The notes beneath the pieces were generated by a model. It made no database searches. It had not been told where the DNA came from and was given only the letters and a program-made list of their open reading frames with translations. Positions 1-8,675 of a DNA stretch of 64,000 nt are shown here, piece by piece (positions within the stretch are counted from its first letter, which is position 1; the number at the start of each line of letters is the position of its first letter). The DNA is from Pedobacter sp. Leaf250 (GTDB lineage: Bacteria; Bacteroidota; Bacteroidia; Sphingobacteriales; Sphingobacteriaceae), in contig NZ_CAKLBU010000021.1 of assembly GCF_920984735.1 (NCBI RefSeq), positions 1 through 64,000 of the forward strand, written 5' to 3'. Position numbers and translations under genes: made by a program.

Positions 1-1
1 C

Positions 2-78
2 AAGACCACAACATCTTTCCATAACAACTTTGTTTTTTAGTTCATTATAAAGTTAATAAAGATCGATGAAGTGGTCTT
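2..78. repeat. Distant inverted repeat at left window edge
   Basis: AAGACCAC at 2-9 is matched by GTGGTCTT at 71-78, which runs into a T-rich stretch. This could be the closing stem of a structured RNA or a terminator of a gene lying left of the window. The loop is about 60 bases and I recognise no RNA family in it. An eight-base match at this distance may be chance. Confidence 0.2.
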
Positions 79-118
79 AATTTTTATTGAACGCGATTAT
101 AATTCCTCACTTTTTATG

Positions 119-126
119 TAAGTTTG
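119..126 (+). promoter_or_regulatory. -7 promoter element of the toxin-antitoxin operon
   Basis: TAAGTTTG matches the Bacteroidota -7 consensus TAnnTTTG and lies 19 bases before the antitoxin ATG. No TTTG -33 element is found at the usual 19-21 base spacing, so the promoter may be weak or controlled by the antitoxin itself. Confidence 0.5.
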
Positions 127-145
127 TTTATCAAGCAACATTAAA

Positions 146-343
146 ATGGAAACTTTAATCGCACATCCTAAAAACGAAGAACAAGCCACAGCTTTAAAAG
201 CGGTGATGAAAGTTTTGAAAATTGATTTTGAAACTGAAGAAAGCCCATATAATCCAGAGTTTGTAAAAGATATTTTGCAAGCGAGAGAAGACATCAAAGA
301 TGGCAAAGGTGTAAAGATTGCTGTTGAAGATTTATGGAAGTAA
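146..343 (+). CDS. DUF2683-type antitoxin of a YoeB toxin-antitoxin pair
   Basis: This 65-residue protein is acidic and rich in charged helical segments. It has the pattern of small Bacteroidota proteins (DUF2683 type) that pair with YoeB toxins: an N-terminal METLIAHP, a central YNPEFVK stretch and a C-terminal DLWK. The stop overlaps the toxin start by 10 bases, the usual layout for translational coupling of antitoxin and toxin. It should bind and neutralise the toxin and repress the shared promoter, although I see no clear DNA-binding domain in it. Family assignment is from memory of the family pattern and from the neighbour. Confidence 0.8.
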   Translation: METLIAHPKNEEQATALKAVMKVLKIDFETEESPYNPEFVKDILQAREDIKDGKGVKIAVEDLWK

Positions 344-603
344 TATATGCTCCGAAAGCCATAGAACATCTAAAATATTGGAAAAAATCTGGTAATATAA
401 CTATTCAGAAAAAAATTGAGCAACTAATTAAAGCTATTCAAGAAAATCCTTTCGATGGAATTGGTAAGCCAGAACCACTTAAATATGAATTATCCGGTTC
501 ATGGTCTCGAAGAATAAACGAAGAACATCGTATTGTTTACGAAGTTCATGATGATGGCATTATTGTTATTTTAGAAATTCAATCATTAAAGGGACATTAC
601 TAA
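334..603 (+). CDS. yoeB: YoeB/Txe family mRNA interferase toxin
   Basis: This 89-residue RelE-fold toxin should cut mRNA in the ribosomal A site when freed from its antitoxin. The sequence closely follows YoeB: NPFDGIGKPEPLK at residues 38-50, WSRRINEEHRIVY at 57-69 and a C-terminal GHY. The residues matching the E. coli catalytic set (Glu46, Arg65, His83) are visible as E47, R66 and H88, so the toxin looks intact. It overlaps the antitoxin gene by 10 bases and ends 2 bases before the next gene, so all three may share a transcript. Confidence 0.92.
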   Translation: MEVIYAPKAIEHLKYWKKSGNITIQKKIEQLIKAIQENPFDGIGKPEPLKYELSGSWSRRINEEHRIVYEVHDDGIIVILEIQSLKGHY

Positions 604-605
604 AA

Positions 606-1694
606 GTGTTTACACGTTCGGTATTTAAAATATTTATTGCTTTAATCAGCGCATCCATTCTGATTTTCCTTTTTGGCTTATTCCCTACCTCCGTTCAAAA
701 ATATTATTCAACTGGCATTTATCCTCATATTTCTTCTACTTTAAGATTTATCTCATCGGTTTTTCCTTTTGCTATTGGTGATATTGTTTATGCGATATTA
801 ATCGGTTATGTTCTTTATAAAATCATCAGGTTTTTAAAAAAAAGGAAAACTCTGAAAAAGGAACACAGAATAATAGTTCCAATGCAAATTATGAACTTCA
901 TTTTGATTTTGTACATCATCTTCAAAATGGTTTGGGGTTTAAATTACAGTAGGCCAAGTATTAGTGAAGAATTAGGAATAGGAAATGAAAAATATAATGT
1001 AAAGGAATTGGTTTTACTGGGTGATTACTTTGTAAACAAAACAAACGATTTAAAACTTAAACAAACTAAAATCCTTGCTTATTCAATCCATGATTTAGAA
1101 ACAAATTCATCGAGAGCCTATGATTTAATGGCAAATAAAAATTCTTTATTCCATTACCCAAATCCTTGTTTAAAAGCGGTTTTAAATTCGTGGATAATAA
1201 GTAAAGTTGGCATCGAAGGTTATTATGCGCCATTAACAGGCGAAGCGAACATGAATATGAATCTGCCTGATTTTGTAAAACCTTATGTTTCTTGCCACGA
1301 AATTGCACATCAATTGGGTATATCTTATGAAGATGAGGCCAATCTTTTAGGTTATTTAACAGCCAGCAACAGCCCAGATGTGAATTACCAATATTCGGCC
1401 AATTACGAAATGCTCAGGTATATTTTGTTCGAAATCAGAATGAAATCTCCTGACGATTATAAAATACTTCACGATAAATTATCAGGTGGTGTTTTAGCTG
1501 ATTTTAAAACCGAAAAGGAGTTTTGGCGTAAATATAACGGCGATATGTTCGGTTACATGGATGCTGCTTTCGACAGTTTTTTAAAACTCAATAACCAGAA
1601 AAAAGGAATAGACAGCTATCAGGATATTGTAATCTGGCTTTGGAATATTCACAAGTCTGAGGTCGGAAGACAGAGGTCCGAAGAGATAAAGTAG
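606..1694 (+). CDS. DUF3810 membrane protein with HExxH zinc-protease motif
   Basis: The 362-residue protein begins with a GTG two bases after the toxin stop. Three hydrophobic segments (about residues 7-29, 58-78 and 97-115) precede a soluble domain containing H231-E-I-A-H235, followed by glutamates 242 and 244, as in gluzincin-type metalloproteases. DUF3810 proteins are common in Bacteroidota and of unknown role, so proteolytic activity is inferred. The last residues (SEVGRQRSEEIK) are encoded by a dispersed intergenic repeat, so the native C-terminus may have been replaced or extended. Transcription could be shared with the toxin pair or start within it. Confidence 0.8.
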   Translation: MFTRSVFKIFIALISASILIFLFGLFPTSVQKYYSTGIYPHISSTLRFISSVFPFAIGDIVYAILIGYVLYKIIRFLKKRKTLKKEHRIIVPMQIMNFILILYIIFKMVWGLNYSRPSISEELGIGNEKYNVKELVLLGDYFVNKTNDLKLKQTKILAYSIHDLETNSSRAYDLMANKNSLFHYPNPCLKAVLNSWIISKVGIEGYYAPLTGEANMNMNLPDFVKPYVSCHEIAHQLGISYEDEANLLGYLTASNSPDVNYQYSANYEMLRYILFEIRMKSPDDYKILHDKLSGGVLADFKTEKEFWRKYNGDMFGYMDAAFDSFLKLNNQKKGIDSYQDIVIWLWNIHKSEVGRQRSEEIK

Positions 1695-1742
1695 TATTTA
1701 TAAGCACAAAACTTCTGACTTCGGACAACCAACTTCGGACTA
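1660..1742. repeat. Dispersed GGTCCGAAG / CTTCGGAC repeat
   Basis: The stretch contains GTCGGAAGACAGAGGTCCGA near 1662-1681 and, after an AT spacer, CTGACTTCGGACAACCAACT near 1717-1736 in the opposite sense. A related piece, GGACCTCGGACTTTCCGACT, lies at 4100-4119. Short mirrored copies of this motif are typical intergenic repeats of Sphingobacteriaceae. Here the repeat reaches into the 3' end of the DUF3810 gene on one side and nearly to the miaE stop on the other. Confidence 0.55.
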
Positions 1743-2363
1743 ACCATGTATCGCCTCTTTCGTTCCGAAACTCTGAATTAATTCGCCCTCAAATTCCAAC
1801 CATTCTTTCCAGCGTTTATCTACATCAACATCCGTACTGTATTTACGGGCAAAATTTAAAAATGTTGTATAATGACCAGCTTCTGAAACCATTAATTCGT
1901 GATAGAATTTAGCTAATTCTTCATCTTTAATGTTTAAAGAAAGTACGCGGAAACGTTCGCAACTTCTGGCCTCAATCATTGCGGCAAATAATAACCTATC
2001 AATAAATGCCTGGTTTCTGCTCCCATCTTTCTTGCTAAATTTCACCAAACGACCAACATAATCATCCTTACGTTCGCGACTAAGCGTATATCCGCGTTGT
2101 TTAATGATATCAATTACCATTTGGAAATGCTGCATTTCTTCAATTGCGATGGCGGTTAATTCATCAACTAAGTCCTGATGTTCAGAATTTTGAGTAATTA
2201 ATGTAATGGCATTTGATGCTGCTTTCTGTTCGCACCAGGCATGGTCAGATAAAATTTCCTCTAAATTCGATTCTGCAATATTCGCCCAACGTGGGTCTGT
2301 CAACAATTTTAATCCTAACATGTGGTAGTGTGATTGAGCTGCAAAATTAAGAATATTTAACAT
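1740..2363 (-). CDS. miaE: tRNA 2-methylthio-N6-isopentenyladenosine hydroxylase MiaE
   Basis: MiaE is a diiron monooxygenase that hydroxylates ms2i6A37 in tRNAs reading codons that start with U. The 207-residue length fits the family. The four-helix ferritin-like iron ligands are visible: DHAWCEQKAA at 40-49, EEMQH at 75-79, EARSCERF at 131-138 and SEAGHY at 160-165. The gene stands alone and converges with the DUF3810 gene. The ATG at 2363 is the first in frame and gives the expected N-terminus. Confidence 0.93.
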   Translation of the reverse strand: MLNILNFAAQSHYHMLGLKLLTDPRWANIAESNLEEILSDHAWCEQKAASNAITLITQNSEHQDLVDELTAIAIEEMQHFQMVIDIIKQRGYTLSRERKDDYVGRLVKFSKKDGSRNQAFIDRLLFAAMIEARSCERFRVLSLNIKDEELAKFYHELMVSEAGHYTTFLNFARKYSTDVDVDKRWKEWLEFEGELIQSFGTKEAIHG

Positions 2364-2472
2364 ACGTTTAATATCTGCCGCAGATTTAGAAAATGTACGT
2401 AGATATAGATTTTAATCGACGAAAACCATATTTATCTGCGAGAGCAAAAAAAAAGAGTTTATTTTGTAGAAA

Positions 2473-3702
2473 ATGACTGGAACGGAAAAAAAAATATTGA
2501 TCATTGGATTAGTCTGGCCTGAGCCTACTTCATCGGCAGCGGGAACACGAATGATTCAACTGGTCGATTTATTTCTGCATAAAGGTTACAAAATCACTTT
2601 TGCCTCGGCAGCATCAAAAAGCGATTTCAGTTATGATTTCTCTGCAACTGGCGTTATAGAACAGGAAATTAAACTCAATGATGAAAGTTTCAATTCGTTT
2701 TTAAAAGAGTTGAATCCAGCAATTGTTATGTTCGATCGTTTTATGGTTGAAGAACAATATGGTTGGCGGGTTCAGCAGGAATGCCCTGATGCATTTAGAA
2801 TTTTAGATACTGAAGATTTACATTGCCTGAGAAGTGCACGTCAGCACAGCGATAAAAAGCAAACCCAAATTGATTTATTTTCTGATACCGCGAAGCGGGA
2901 AATTGCTTCAATTTTACGTTGCGATTTATCGTTAATTATTTCGGAGGTGGAAATGAAAATATTGGCAGTAACTTTTAAAATTGATTCTTCACTCCTTTAT
3001 TATTTACCATTTCTGGAAAATGAAATCACCAATGAAAGTATAACAAACTGGGTTCCATTTGAAGATAGAGCCGATTTTGTTTTTATTGGTAATTTCCTGC
3101 ATAAGCCAAACTGGAATACTGTTCAGGTTTTAAAAACTAAAATATGGCCAGTATTAAGGAAAAAATTGCCAGGAGTGAATTTGAATATTTACGGTTCTTA
3201 TGCTTCACAGAAAGTTATACAATTAGAGAATAAAACCGAAAGATTTTTTATTAAGGGAAGAGCGGCCGATGCCCAGCAAGTGATTTCTAAACATAAAATT
3301 TTGCTCGCTCCGATTCAATTTGGAGCAGGGGTAAAAGGAAAATTTATAGATGCCATGCAAGTTGGAACGCCATCTGTAACCACATCAATTGGTGCAGAGG
3401 CAATGAAAGGTTCATTAGATTGGAATGGATTTATTGAAAATGATTTAGATAATTTTATTGAGAAAGCAGTTTTGTTGTATCAGGATAAAGCTGAATGGTC
3501 TTTAGCTCAACAAAATGGTGTTAGGATAATTAATGAGCGCTATTCCGCTTCGCATTTTGCTAATCAGTTTATTACTACAATCGAAAAATTAGATTTAACA
3601 GCGCATCGCCAGCAGAATTTCATCGGACAGATTCTAAATCACCATACTGTTCAAAGCACAAAATATATGTCGCTGTGGATTGAGGAGAAAAATAGGAAAT
3701 AG
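2473..3702 (+). CDS. GT4-like glycosyltransferase
   Basis: The 409-residue protein has the two Rossmann-like halves of a GT-B glycosyltransferase. The N-terminal half has a glycine-rich SSAAGTRM loop (about residues 20-27) for the acceptor side. The C-terminal half contains IGNFLHKPNW (about 210) and the donor-binding segment FGAGVKGKFIDAMQVGTP (about 280-297), with the acidic residue placed as in family 4. Substrate and product are unknown. No other polysaccharide genes lie next to it. It is transcribed divergently from miaE across a 109-base spacer. Confidence 0.8.
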   Translation: MTGTEKKILIIGLVWPEPTSSAAGTRMIQLVDLFLHKGYKITFASAASKSDFSYDFSATGVIEQEIKLNDESFNSFLKELNPAIVMFDRFMVEEQYGWRVQQECPDAFRILDTEDLHCLRSARQHSDKKQTQIDLFSDTAKREIASILRCDLSLIISEVEMKILAVTFKIDSSLLYYLPFLENEITNESITNWVPFEDRADFVFIGNFLHKPNWNTVQVLKTKIWPVLRKKLPGVNLNIYGSYASQKVIQLENKTERFFIKGRAADAQQVISKHKILLAPIQFGAGVKGKFIDAMQVGTPSVTTSIGAEAMKGSLDWNGFIENDLDNFIEKAVLLYQDKAEWSLAQQNGVRIINERYSASHFANQFITTIEKLDLTAHRQQNFIGQILNHHTVQSTKYMSLWIEEKNRK

Positions 3703-4179
3703 TTTGAAGTTTTTAGACTGAAGTTTAGAAGATATGATTTGTATTAGCAATTTTATTTTAATTAATAGGTTCGTCACCTTCTCCCGAAAATTCGGAACTA
3801 TATTACTTGAAAGATGCTGAAATAAATTTAGCATGATGATAGCTTAAATTGAGAAAACGTAATTTACAAGTTAAGGTGGGTTGTTTCCCAAAAAGCATTT
3901 TACCGCTGTTTATAAACCTGATTGATGGGGAAAGCCCAAACTTTTTCTGTTTGGCTTGTACCAAAAAGCAGGACTACAGTTACCGAAAATTTACCGGACC
4001 ACTCATTTCCAATCAGGATTTAAGGATTTTCGGGATGAAGCAGGATTTTGGGATTATAAGATGAACCAGGATTTTAACGTATCGTCTTCAAACTTTCGGA
4101 CCTCGGACTTTCCGACTTCTTTACAACATTAAAACATTTCGACCTGAAAACATTGCAACAATCTCCGTAAATTCGCCCC
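3703..4179. repeat. 477-base intergenic region built from dispersed repeats
   Basis: No convincing gene is present. Three repeat types can be seen. A degraded palindromic element with AGATGCTGAAATAAATTTAG at 3811-3830 is the source of the spurious peptide MLNLFQHL on the minus strand. A block of short direct repeats around CAGGATTT, with copies near 4014, 4041 and 4069, contributes to a spurious 71-codon plus-strand frame at 3849-4064. A GGACCTCGGACTTTCCGACT piece lies at 4100-4119. The last 30 bases should hold the hscA promoter; TAAATTCG at 4168-4175 is a weak -7 candidate. Confidence 0.55.
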
Positions 4180-6036
4180 ATGGCAAAAATATCAATTAAC
4201 CTTGCTACGGGTTCGTTTCAAAAGGAAGAAATTATAGTTGGAATCGATTTAGGCACCACAAATAGCTTGGTGGCTTTTATCAATCCCGATAAAAATCCAC
4301 AAGTAATTAACGATTCTGGCAAGGGAATTTTGGTTCCATCGGTTGTATATTTCAACAATCAAAATGAAGCAGTTGTAGGGAATGAAGCGAAAGAATTCTT
4401 AACTACAGACCCTGCAAACACCATTTTTTCAGTAAAACGATTGCTTGGTCGCTCGTATAAAGATGTTGCTGAACACAGGGATATTTTTTCTTACAAAATT
4501 ATTGACGACGACAGCGACGCTTTGGTTAAAATCCATGCTGGCGACCGTTTTTATACGCCAATTGAATTATCGGCAGAGATTTTAAAAGAGCTTAAAGCCA
4601 GAGCAGAACATGCTTTAAAAACGCCTGTAAACCGTGCTGTAATTACGGTTCCTGCATATTTCAACGATAGTCAGCGCCAGGCAACCCGTGATGCGGGGAA
4701 ACTTGCAGGACTGGATGTGATGCGTATTGTGAATGAGCCAACCGCAGCAAGTTTGGCTTACGGAATTGGCTTAGATCCATCACAACAAAAAACCATTGCC
4801 GTTTATGATCTAGGGGGCGGTACTTTCGATGTTTCTATTCTTCAGATCCAGAACGGGATTTTCGAGGTTTTAGCTACGAATGGCAATACGTATTTAGGCG
4901 GCGATGATTTCGACCGTGCCATTTTGAACTATTGGTTAGAAAAAAACAACTTGGATTTAGCCGATGTTGCGGAGGATAATATCCTGATGCAAACCTTACG
5001 CTTACAGGCTGAGGCCGCTAAAAAAGCCCTATCAACCCAAAATTTATATAATGAGCAGGTTGGCGAAATCTGGTGCACTTTGGATAAACAAACTTTCGAA
5101 CAATTGATTGCTGCAAAGGTCGAAGAAACCATCACGGCTTGTAAAAACGCTTTGAAGGATGCCGATTTAACTTCAGCTGATATTGACGAAGTGATTTTGG
5201 TTGGCGGTTCTACCCGTACACCTTTCGTTAAACAACAAGTAGAAAATTTCTTTGGTAAAAAACCACAAGATAATATTAATCCTGATGAAGTTGTAGCACT
5301 TGGCGCAGCTATTCAGGCTGATGTTTTGGCTGGAAACCGCTCTGATATTTTATTGCTTGATGTTACCCCACTATCGCTTGGTATTGAGACCATGGGCGGT
5401 TTAATGGATGTAATTATCGCTCGTAATAGCAAGGTTCCAACGAAAGCTGGTCGCCAGTACACTACTTCTATTGATGGGCAAGTAAATATGAAAATTTCGG
5501 TTTATCAAGGGGAACGTGATTTGGTTAAAGAGAACCGCAAGCTAGCCGAGTTTGATTTGAAAGGAATCCCGGCGATGCCTGCAGGCTTGCCAAAAGTGGA
5601 TATTAATTTCCTGTTAAATGCCGATGGAATTTTAACGGTTCAGGCTATCGAATTACGTTCGGGTGTAAAACAGGAAATCGAGATTACACCAAGCTATGGT
5701 TTAAGCGATGATACGGTTGAGAAAATGCTTCTAGATAGTATCGAACACGCAAAAAGCGATGTTGAACAGAGAATGTTAATTGAGGCACGTAGTGAAGGCG
5801 AACAATTGCTTTACACCGCAGAACGATTTATCGAAAAACATGCTGAACATTTAACTGCTGAAGAAATTGCAGAAACAAAAGTTCATATCGAGGCTTTGAA
5901 AATTGCTTTGGCTACTCAAGAAAAAGACACCATTTTGAAAAAAGCTGATGAGTTGAATGAGTTTACCCGGCCGTTTGCAGAACGTGTGATGGATGCAGCA
6001 ATTTCTACTGCAATGAAGGGGAAAAAGATAGAGTAA
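4180..6036 (+). CDS. hscA: HscA-type Hsp70 chaperone for iron-sulfur cluster assembly
   Basis: This is a full-length 618-residue Hsp70. The phosphate-1 loop GIDLGTTNS is at 21-29 and [10 protein letters not shown] begins at 210. The substrate-binding domain carries [14 protein letters not shown], the form typical of HscA rather than DnaK, and the protein ends in a helical lid without the acidic C-terminal tail of DnaK. HscA helps transfer iron-sulfur clusters from the scaffold IscU to client proteins. No iscU, hscB or ferredoxin gene is next to it, so it is a solitary copy. A 27-bp palindromic repeat follows its stop. Confidence 0.88.
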   Translation: MAKISINLATGSFQKEEIIVGIDLGTTNSLVAFINPDKNPQVINDSGKGILVPSVVYFNNQNEAVVGNEAKEFLTTDPANTIFSVKRLLGRSYKDVAEHRDIFSYKIIDDDSDALVKIHAGDRFYTPIELSAEILKELKARAEHALKTPVNRAVITVPAYFNDSQRQATRDAGKLAGLDVMRIVNEPTAASLAYGIGLDPSQQKTIAVYDLGGGTFDVSILQIQNGIFEVLATNGNTYLGGDDFDRAILNYWLEKNNLDLADVAEDNILMQTLRLQAEAAKKALSTQNLYNEQVGEIWCTLDKQTFEQLIAAKVEETITACKNALKDADLTSADIDEVILVGGSTRTPFVKQQVENFFGKKPQDNINPDEVVALGAAIQADVLAGNRSDILLLDVTPLSLGIETMGGLMDVIIARNSKVPTKAGRQYTTSIDGQVNMKISVYQGERDLVKENRKLAEFDLKGIPAMPAGLPKVDINFLLNADGILTVQAIELRSGVKQEIEITPSYGLSDDTVEKMLLDSIEHAKSDVEQRMLIEARSEGEQLLYTAERFIEKHAEHLTAEEIAETKVHIEALKIALATQEKDTILKKADELNEFTRPFAERVMDAAISTAMKGKKIE

Positions 6037-6057
6037 AAAATCCGATTATAAATTTTA

Positions 6058-6123
6058 TCGTCATTGCGAGGCACGAAGCAATCTCCTTCGGGAAATAGAT
6101 TGCTTCGTGCCTCGCAATGACGA
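6058..6123. repeat. REP-like palindrome, copy 1
   Basis: A perfect 27-bp inverted repeat (arms 6058-6084 and 6097-6123, loop of 12 bases) is built on the core CATTGCGAGGCACGAAGCAA. It lies just after hscA. Three further copies occur in this window (36482, 40818, 47083). Translation of it gives the spurious peptide RHCEARSN, often seen in databases. Confidence 0.9.
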
Positions 6124-6235
6124 CCATTAAACGAATGGCACAAAAATACTTCAGTTAAGTTTCTGTATAGAAGCTTTATGTTCCTATAGTTAATATTTCT
6201 TACCATACATCAAAAATTTTCTGCTCCTCACCTAT

Positions 6236-6243
6236 TAACTTTG
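6236..6243 (+). promoter_or_regulatory. -7 promoter element of the LLM oxidoreductase gene
   Basis: TAACTTTG is a full match to TAnnTTTG, 20 bases before the ATG at 6264. No -33 TTTG is seen at standard spacing. Confidence 0.5.
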
Positions 6244-6263
6244 CTTTATAAATTTTAGCAATT

Positions 6264-7295
6264 ATGGAATTAGGTATCGGCATGTTCGGCGATTTGCAAA
6301 TCAATGCAAAAGGAGAAATTCAATCTGCCCAACACAGACTTCAGGAAATTATAGAAGAAATTAAATTGATGGACGAAGTAGGATTAGATTTCTATGGAAT
6401 CGGCGAACACCATCGTCCTGATTATGCAGTATCAAGTCCTGAAATTATTTTGGCTGCAGCAGCAACGGTTACGAAAAACATCAAATTAAGCAGTGCCGTT
6501 TCTGTTTTAAGCTCATCAGACCCAGTAAAACTTTATCAAAATTTTGCGACCATAGATTTAATTTCCAATGGCCGAGCAGAATTAATGGCTGGTCGTGGGA
6601 GTTTCATTGAATCTTTCCCATTGTTCGGTTACAATCTTCAGGATTATGATGAACTTTATGAAGAAAAATTAGAGCTGCTCTTAAAAATCAATAAAGAACC
6701 AAAAATAACCTGGAAGGGAAAATTCCGCTCCGAATTGGTTAATCAAGAGGTTTTGCCCCGTGCAGTAAATGATAATTTAAAAATCTGGGTAGCGGTTGGC
6801 GGAACACCAGAATCGGTTGAAAGAGCCGGAAGATTAGGTTTACCAGTAATGTTTGCCATCATCGGCGGACAACCAGTACAGTTTAAACCACTTTTCGATT
6901 ACTATAAAAAGGTTTATCAGGCCTATGGCCACGATATGAATAAATTCCAAGTTGGAGTTCACATGCACTCGTTATTTGGCAACAACAGTCAGGAGGTTTC
7001 AGATTATTATTTCCCGTTATATTCTGCACAAATGAATAGAATTGGCAAAAACCGTGGTTGGGCACCATTCCAAAGAAATCAATTTGAAGCAGGAAGAAGC
7101 AGTAATGGCGCTTTAGTTATTGGCGATGCAAATGAATCGGTTGATAAAATTCTGGCGATGGAAGAAACTTTTGGTTTAACTCGTTTCTCTGCTCACATGG
7201 ATGTTGGCGGACCATCACACGCAGCCATGATGAAATCGATAGAAATATTTGGAAATAAAATTGCGCCAGAAGTTAGAAAAGCTTTGAAGGAATAA
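6264..7295 (+). CDS. LLM class flavin-dependent oxidoreductase
   Basis: The 343-residue protein belongs to the bacterial luciferase superfamily (TIM-barrel, FMN- or F420-dependent). Typical features are GIGEHHRPDYAVSSPEI (about residues 46-62), LSSAVSVLSSSDPV (about 76-89), the segment RAELMAGRGSF (about 105-115) and KIWVAVGGTPESV (about 174-186). This branch (LuxA-like) is usually FMN-dependent. Substrate is unknown. It ends exactly where the convergent DUF4395 gene ends, with no spacer between the two stops. Confidence 0.85.
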   Translation: MELGIGMFGDLQINAKGEIQSAQHRLQEIIEEIKLMDEVGLDFYGIGEHHRPDYAVSSPEIILAAAATVTKNIKLSSAVSVLSSSDPVKLYQNFATIDLISNGRAELMAGRGSFIESFPLFGYNLQDYDELYEEKLELLLKINKEPKITWKGKFRSELVNQEVLPRAVNDNLKIWVAVGGTPESVERAGRLGLPVMFAIIGGQPVQFKPLFDYYKKVYQAYGHDMNKFQVGVHMHSLFGNNSQEVSDYYFPLYSAQMNRIGKNRGWAPFQRNQFEAGRSSNGALVIGDANESVDKILAMEETFGLTRFSAHMDVGGPSHAAMMKSIEIFGNKIAPEVRKALKE

Positions 7296-7736
7296 TTAAG
7301 CCTTGCCTCTTTTCAGCACTTGCAAAAAAGAATATACATAACAGCCCACGCAGACGCCTAATAAGCTTTCGAGTAACGCAAAAATTAGCATTATCGCAGT
7401 AAGGATTAAGGCAGCAGTACAAAAATTGAATAGAAATGTCGCGGTAATCAACAGGCAAAAAACAAAGCCCATGGTTGCCGCGAATTTTTTTGGTGCTAAA
7501 TCTGTTAACATAGTCTGTAAATTTAAAGCATTTGAAATTTTGATGGCAACGATTTTTAGCAAACTGAATTTTCCCGATGTAAAAGCCCTAAGAGCAAAAT
7601 CGATAGTTGAAACTAATATTGCCCAGTAATTTGAAAACAAAATACAGGAGATTGCGATAAAAGCAACCAAAAGGGCTACAATTCTTACCACATTTTCATT
7701 CACTCTTTCTGCTGATATTGGACAACTTAACTCCAT
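7296..7736 (-). CDS. DUF4395 membrane protein
   Basis: This 146-residue integral membrane protein has about four hydrophobic segments. DUF4395 is recognised from CPIS near the N-terminus followed by RVNENVVRIVA, a DFALRAF segment, and a C-terminal CVGCY pair of cysteines. Function is unknown; in other bacteria family members are often encoded near thiosulfate or sulfur-transfer proteins, but no such neighbour is seen here. I chose the ATG at 7736 over an in-frame TTG at 7751 because it starts the conserved MELSCP and lies 17 bases after a perfect -7 box. Confidence 0.75.
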   Translation of the reverse strand: MELSCPISAERVNENVVRIVALLVAFIAISCILFSNYWAILVSTIDFALRAFTSGKFSLLKIVAIKISNALNLQTMLTDLAPKKFAATMGFVFCLLITATFLFNFCTAALILTAIMLIFALLESLLGVCVGCYVYSFLQVLKRGKA

Positions 7737-7753
7737 GGGTATGATTTTCAAAT

Positions 7754-7761
7754 CAAATTTA
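7754..7761 (-). promoter_or_regulatory. -7 promoter element of the DUF4395 gene
   Basis: Read on the minus strand this is TAAATTTG, a full match to TAnnTTTG, 17 bases before the ATG at 7736. Confidence 0.5.
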
Positions 7762-7795
7762 CGAATTTAGAGTTTGTTATCTATCCCTTAATCCA

Positions 7796-8611
7796 TTGGA
7801 ACGTTTAATAAATATCAGAAATCTATTTAGGCCTATTCAACCAACTGTACAGCAAATTGCGGGCCTGGTTAGTTATACTGAAATTTTTCCTGATGATAAA
7901 CTTCTCAATTGTATTTATTGTTATTGGGAACTCAAAACCAACAAACGGCTGGAAGAGCAATTTAATTACAAAGTTGTTGCCGATGGCTGTATCGATATAT
8001 TTTTCGATCTCAATAATCCTAAAGAAAGTCTAGTGATGGGTTTCTGTAAAAAATACACAACCTTCCAATTGGCAGATAACTTTCATTATATCGGGATTAG
8101 ATTTCTTCCTACAATGTTTCCTAATTTATTTAACATTGATGCCAGCGAACTAAGCAATAGGGTTGAAAATCTGAATAATGTTATACCCTCTGTGGCAAAT
8201 TTTATCGAAAGTAATTTTTCAAACGGGTTAACTTTCTCGCAAATTACTTCACATTTAAATCAATATTTCACAAACCATCTTAAAGTAGAAAACACCGAGT
8301 TAGACAATCGCTTATATCAGGCAATTGATATCATTTTTAAAAATCGTGGTGTGTTGAATGTTGAAAAAGACTTAGATGTTGGCTTAAGTGATAGGCAGCT
8401 CCGCAGATTATTTAATTTCTATATTGGCGATACGCAGAAAACATTTAGTCAAGTGGTCCGTTTCCAAAATATATTAAGCGCAAAACCATCAACCCAGAGT
8501 TTAAAATTTAATAAACTATTTTTTGATAATGGGTATTTTGACCAATCTCATTTTATTAAAAACTTTAAGAATTTCTATGGACTTACGCCTAATCAGGCAT
8601 TCAAAAAATAA
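7796..8611 (+). CDS. AraC family transcriptional regulator
   Basis: The 271-residue protein has a C-terminal AraC-type double helix-turn-helix (about residues 185-270), ending in the typical GYFDQSHFIKNFKNFYGLTPNQAF segment. The N-terminal half (WELKTNK ... VVADGCIDIFFDL) resembles the sensor domain now called DUF6597 that is common in Bacteroidota AraC regulators. No ATG is available near the N-terminus; a TTG at 7796 is the likely start, so the first residues are uncertain. The VOC protein gene follows after 64 bases and could be its target. Confidence 0.85.
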   Translation: MERLINIRNLFRPIQPTVQQIAGLVSYTEIFPDDKLLNCIYCYWELKTNKRLEEQFNYKVVADGCIDIFFDLNNPKESLVMGFCKKYTTFQLADNFHYIGIRFLPTMFPNLFNIDASELSNRVENLNNVIPSVANFIESNFSNGLTFSQITSHLNQYFTNHLKVENTELDNRLYQAIDIIFKNRGVLNVEKDLDVGLSDRQLRRLFNFYIGDTQKTFSQVVRFQNILSAKPSTQSLKFNKLFFDNGYFDQSHFIKNFKNFYGLTPNQAFKK

Positions 8612-8650
8612 TTTGTCCGATTATTACAATTTTAGCTTTTTCATCCTCCA

Positions 8651-8658
8651 TATTTTTG
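8651..8658 (+). promoter_or_regulatory. -7 promoter element of the VOC gene
   Basis: TATTTTTG matches TAnnTTTG and lies 17 bases before the ATG at 8676. It suggests that the VOC gene has its own promoter rather than only read-through from the AraC gene. Confidence 0.45.
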
Positions 8659-8675
8659 AATAAATAATCAGGGCT

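Noticed and set aside
2-78. Closing stem of a known RNA (SRP RNA, 6S RNA or tmRNA)
   Set aside because: The interior shows none of the conserved core sequences of these RNAs and the stem has only eight bases.
3634-3834. Minus-strand frame starting MLNLFQHLSS
   Set aside because: The MLNLFQHL start is the translation of a dispersed palindromic repeat and the rest runs antisense into the glycosyltransferase gene.
3849-4064. 71-codon plus-strand frame
   Set aside because: It is made of repeat DNA (CAGGATTT blocks), has no coherent protein pattern and no promoter or neighbour support.
5916-6206. Minus-strand frame containing RHCEARSN and DCFVPRNDD
   Set aside because: These peptides are the translation of the REP-like palindrome after hscA; the rest is antisense to hscA.
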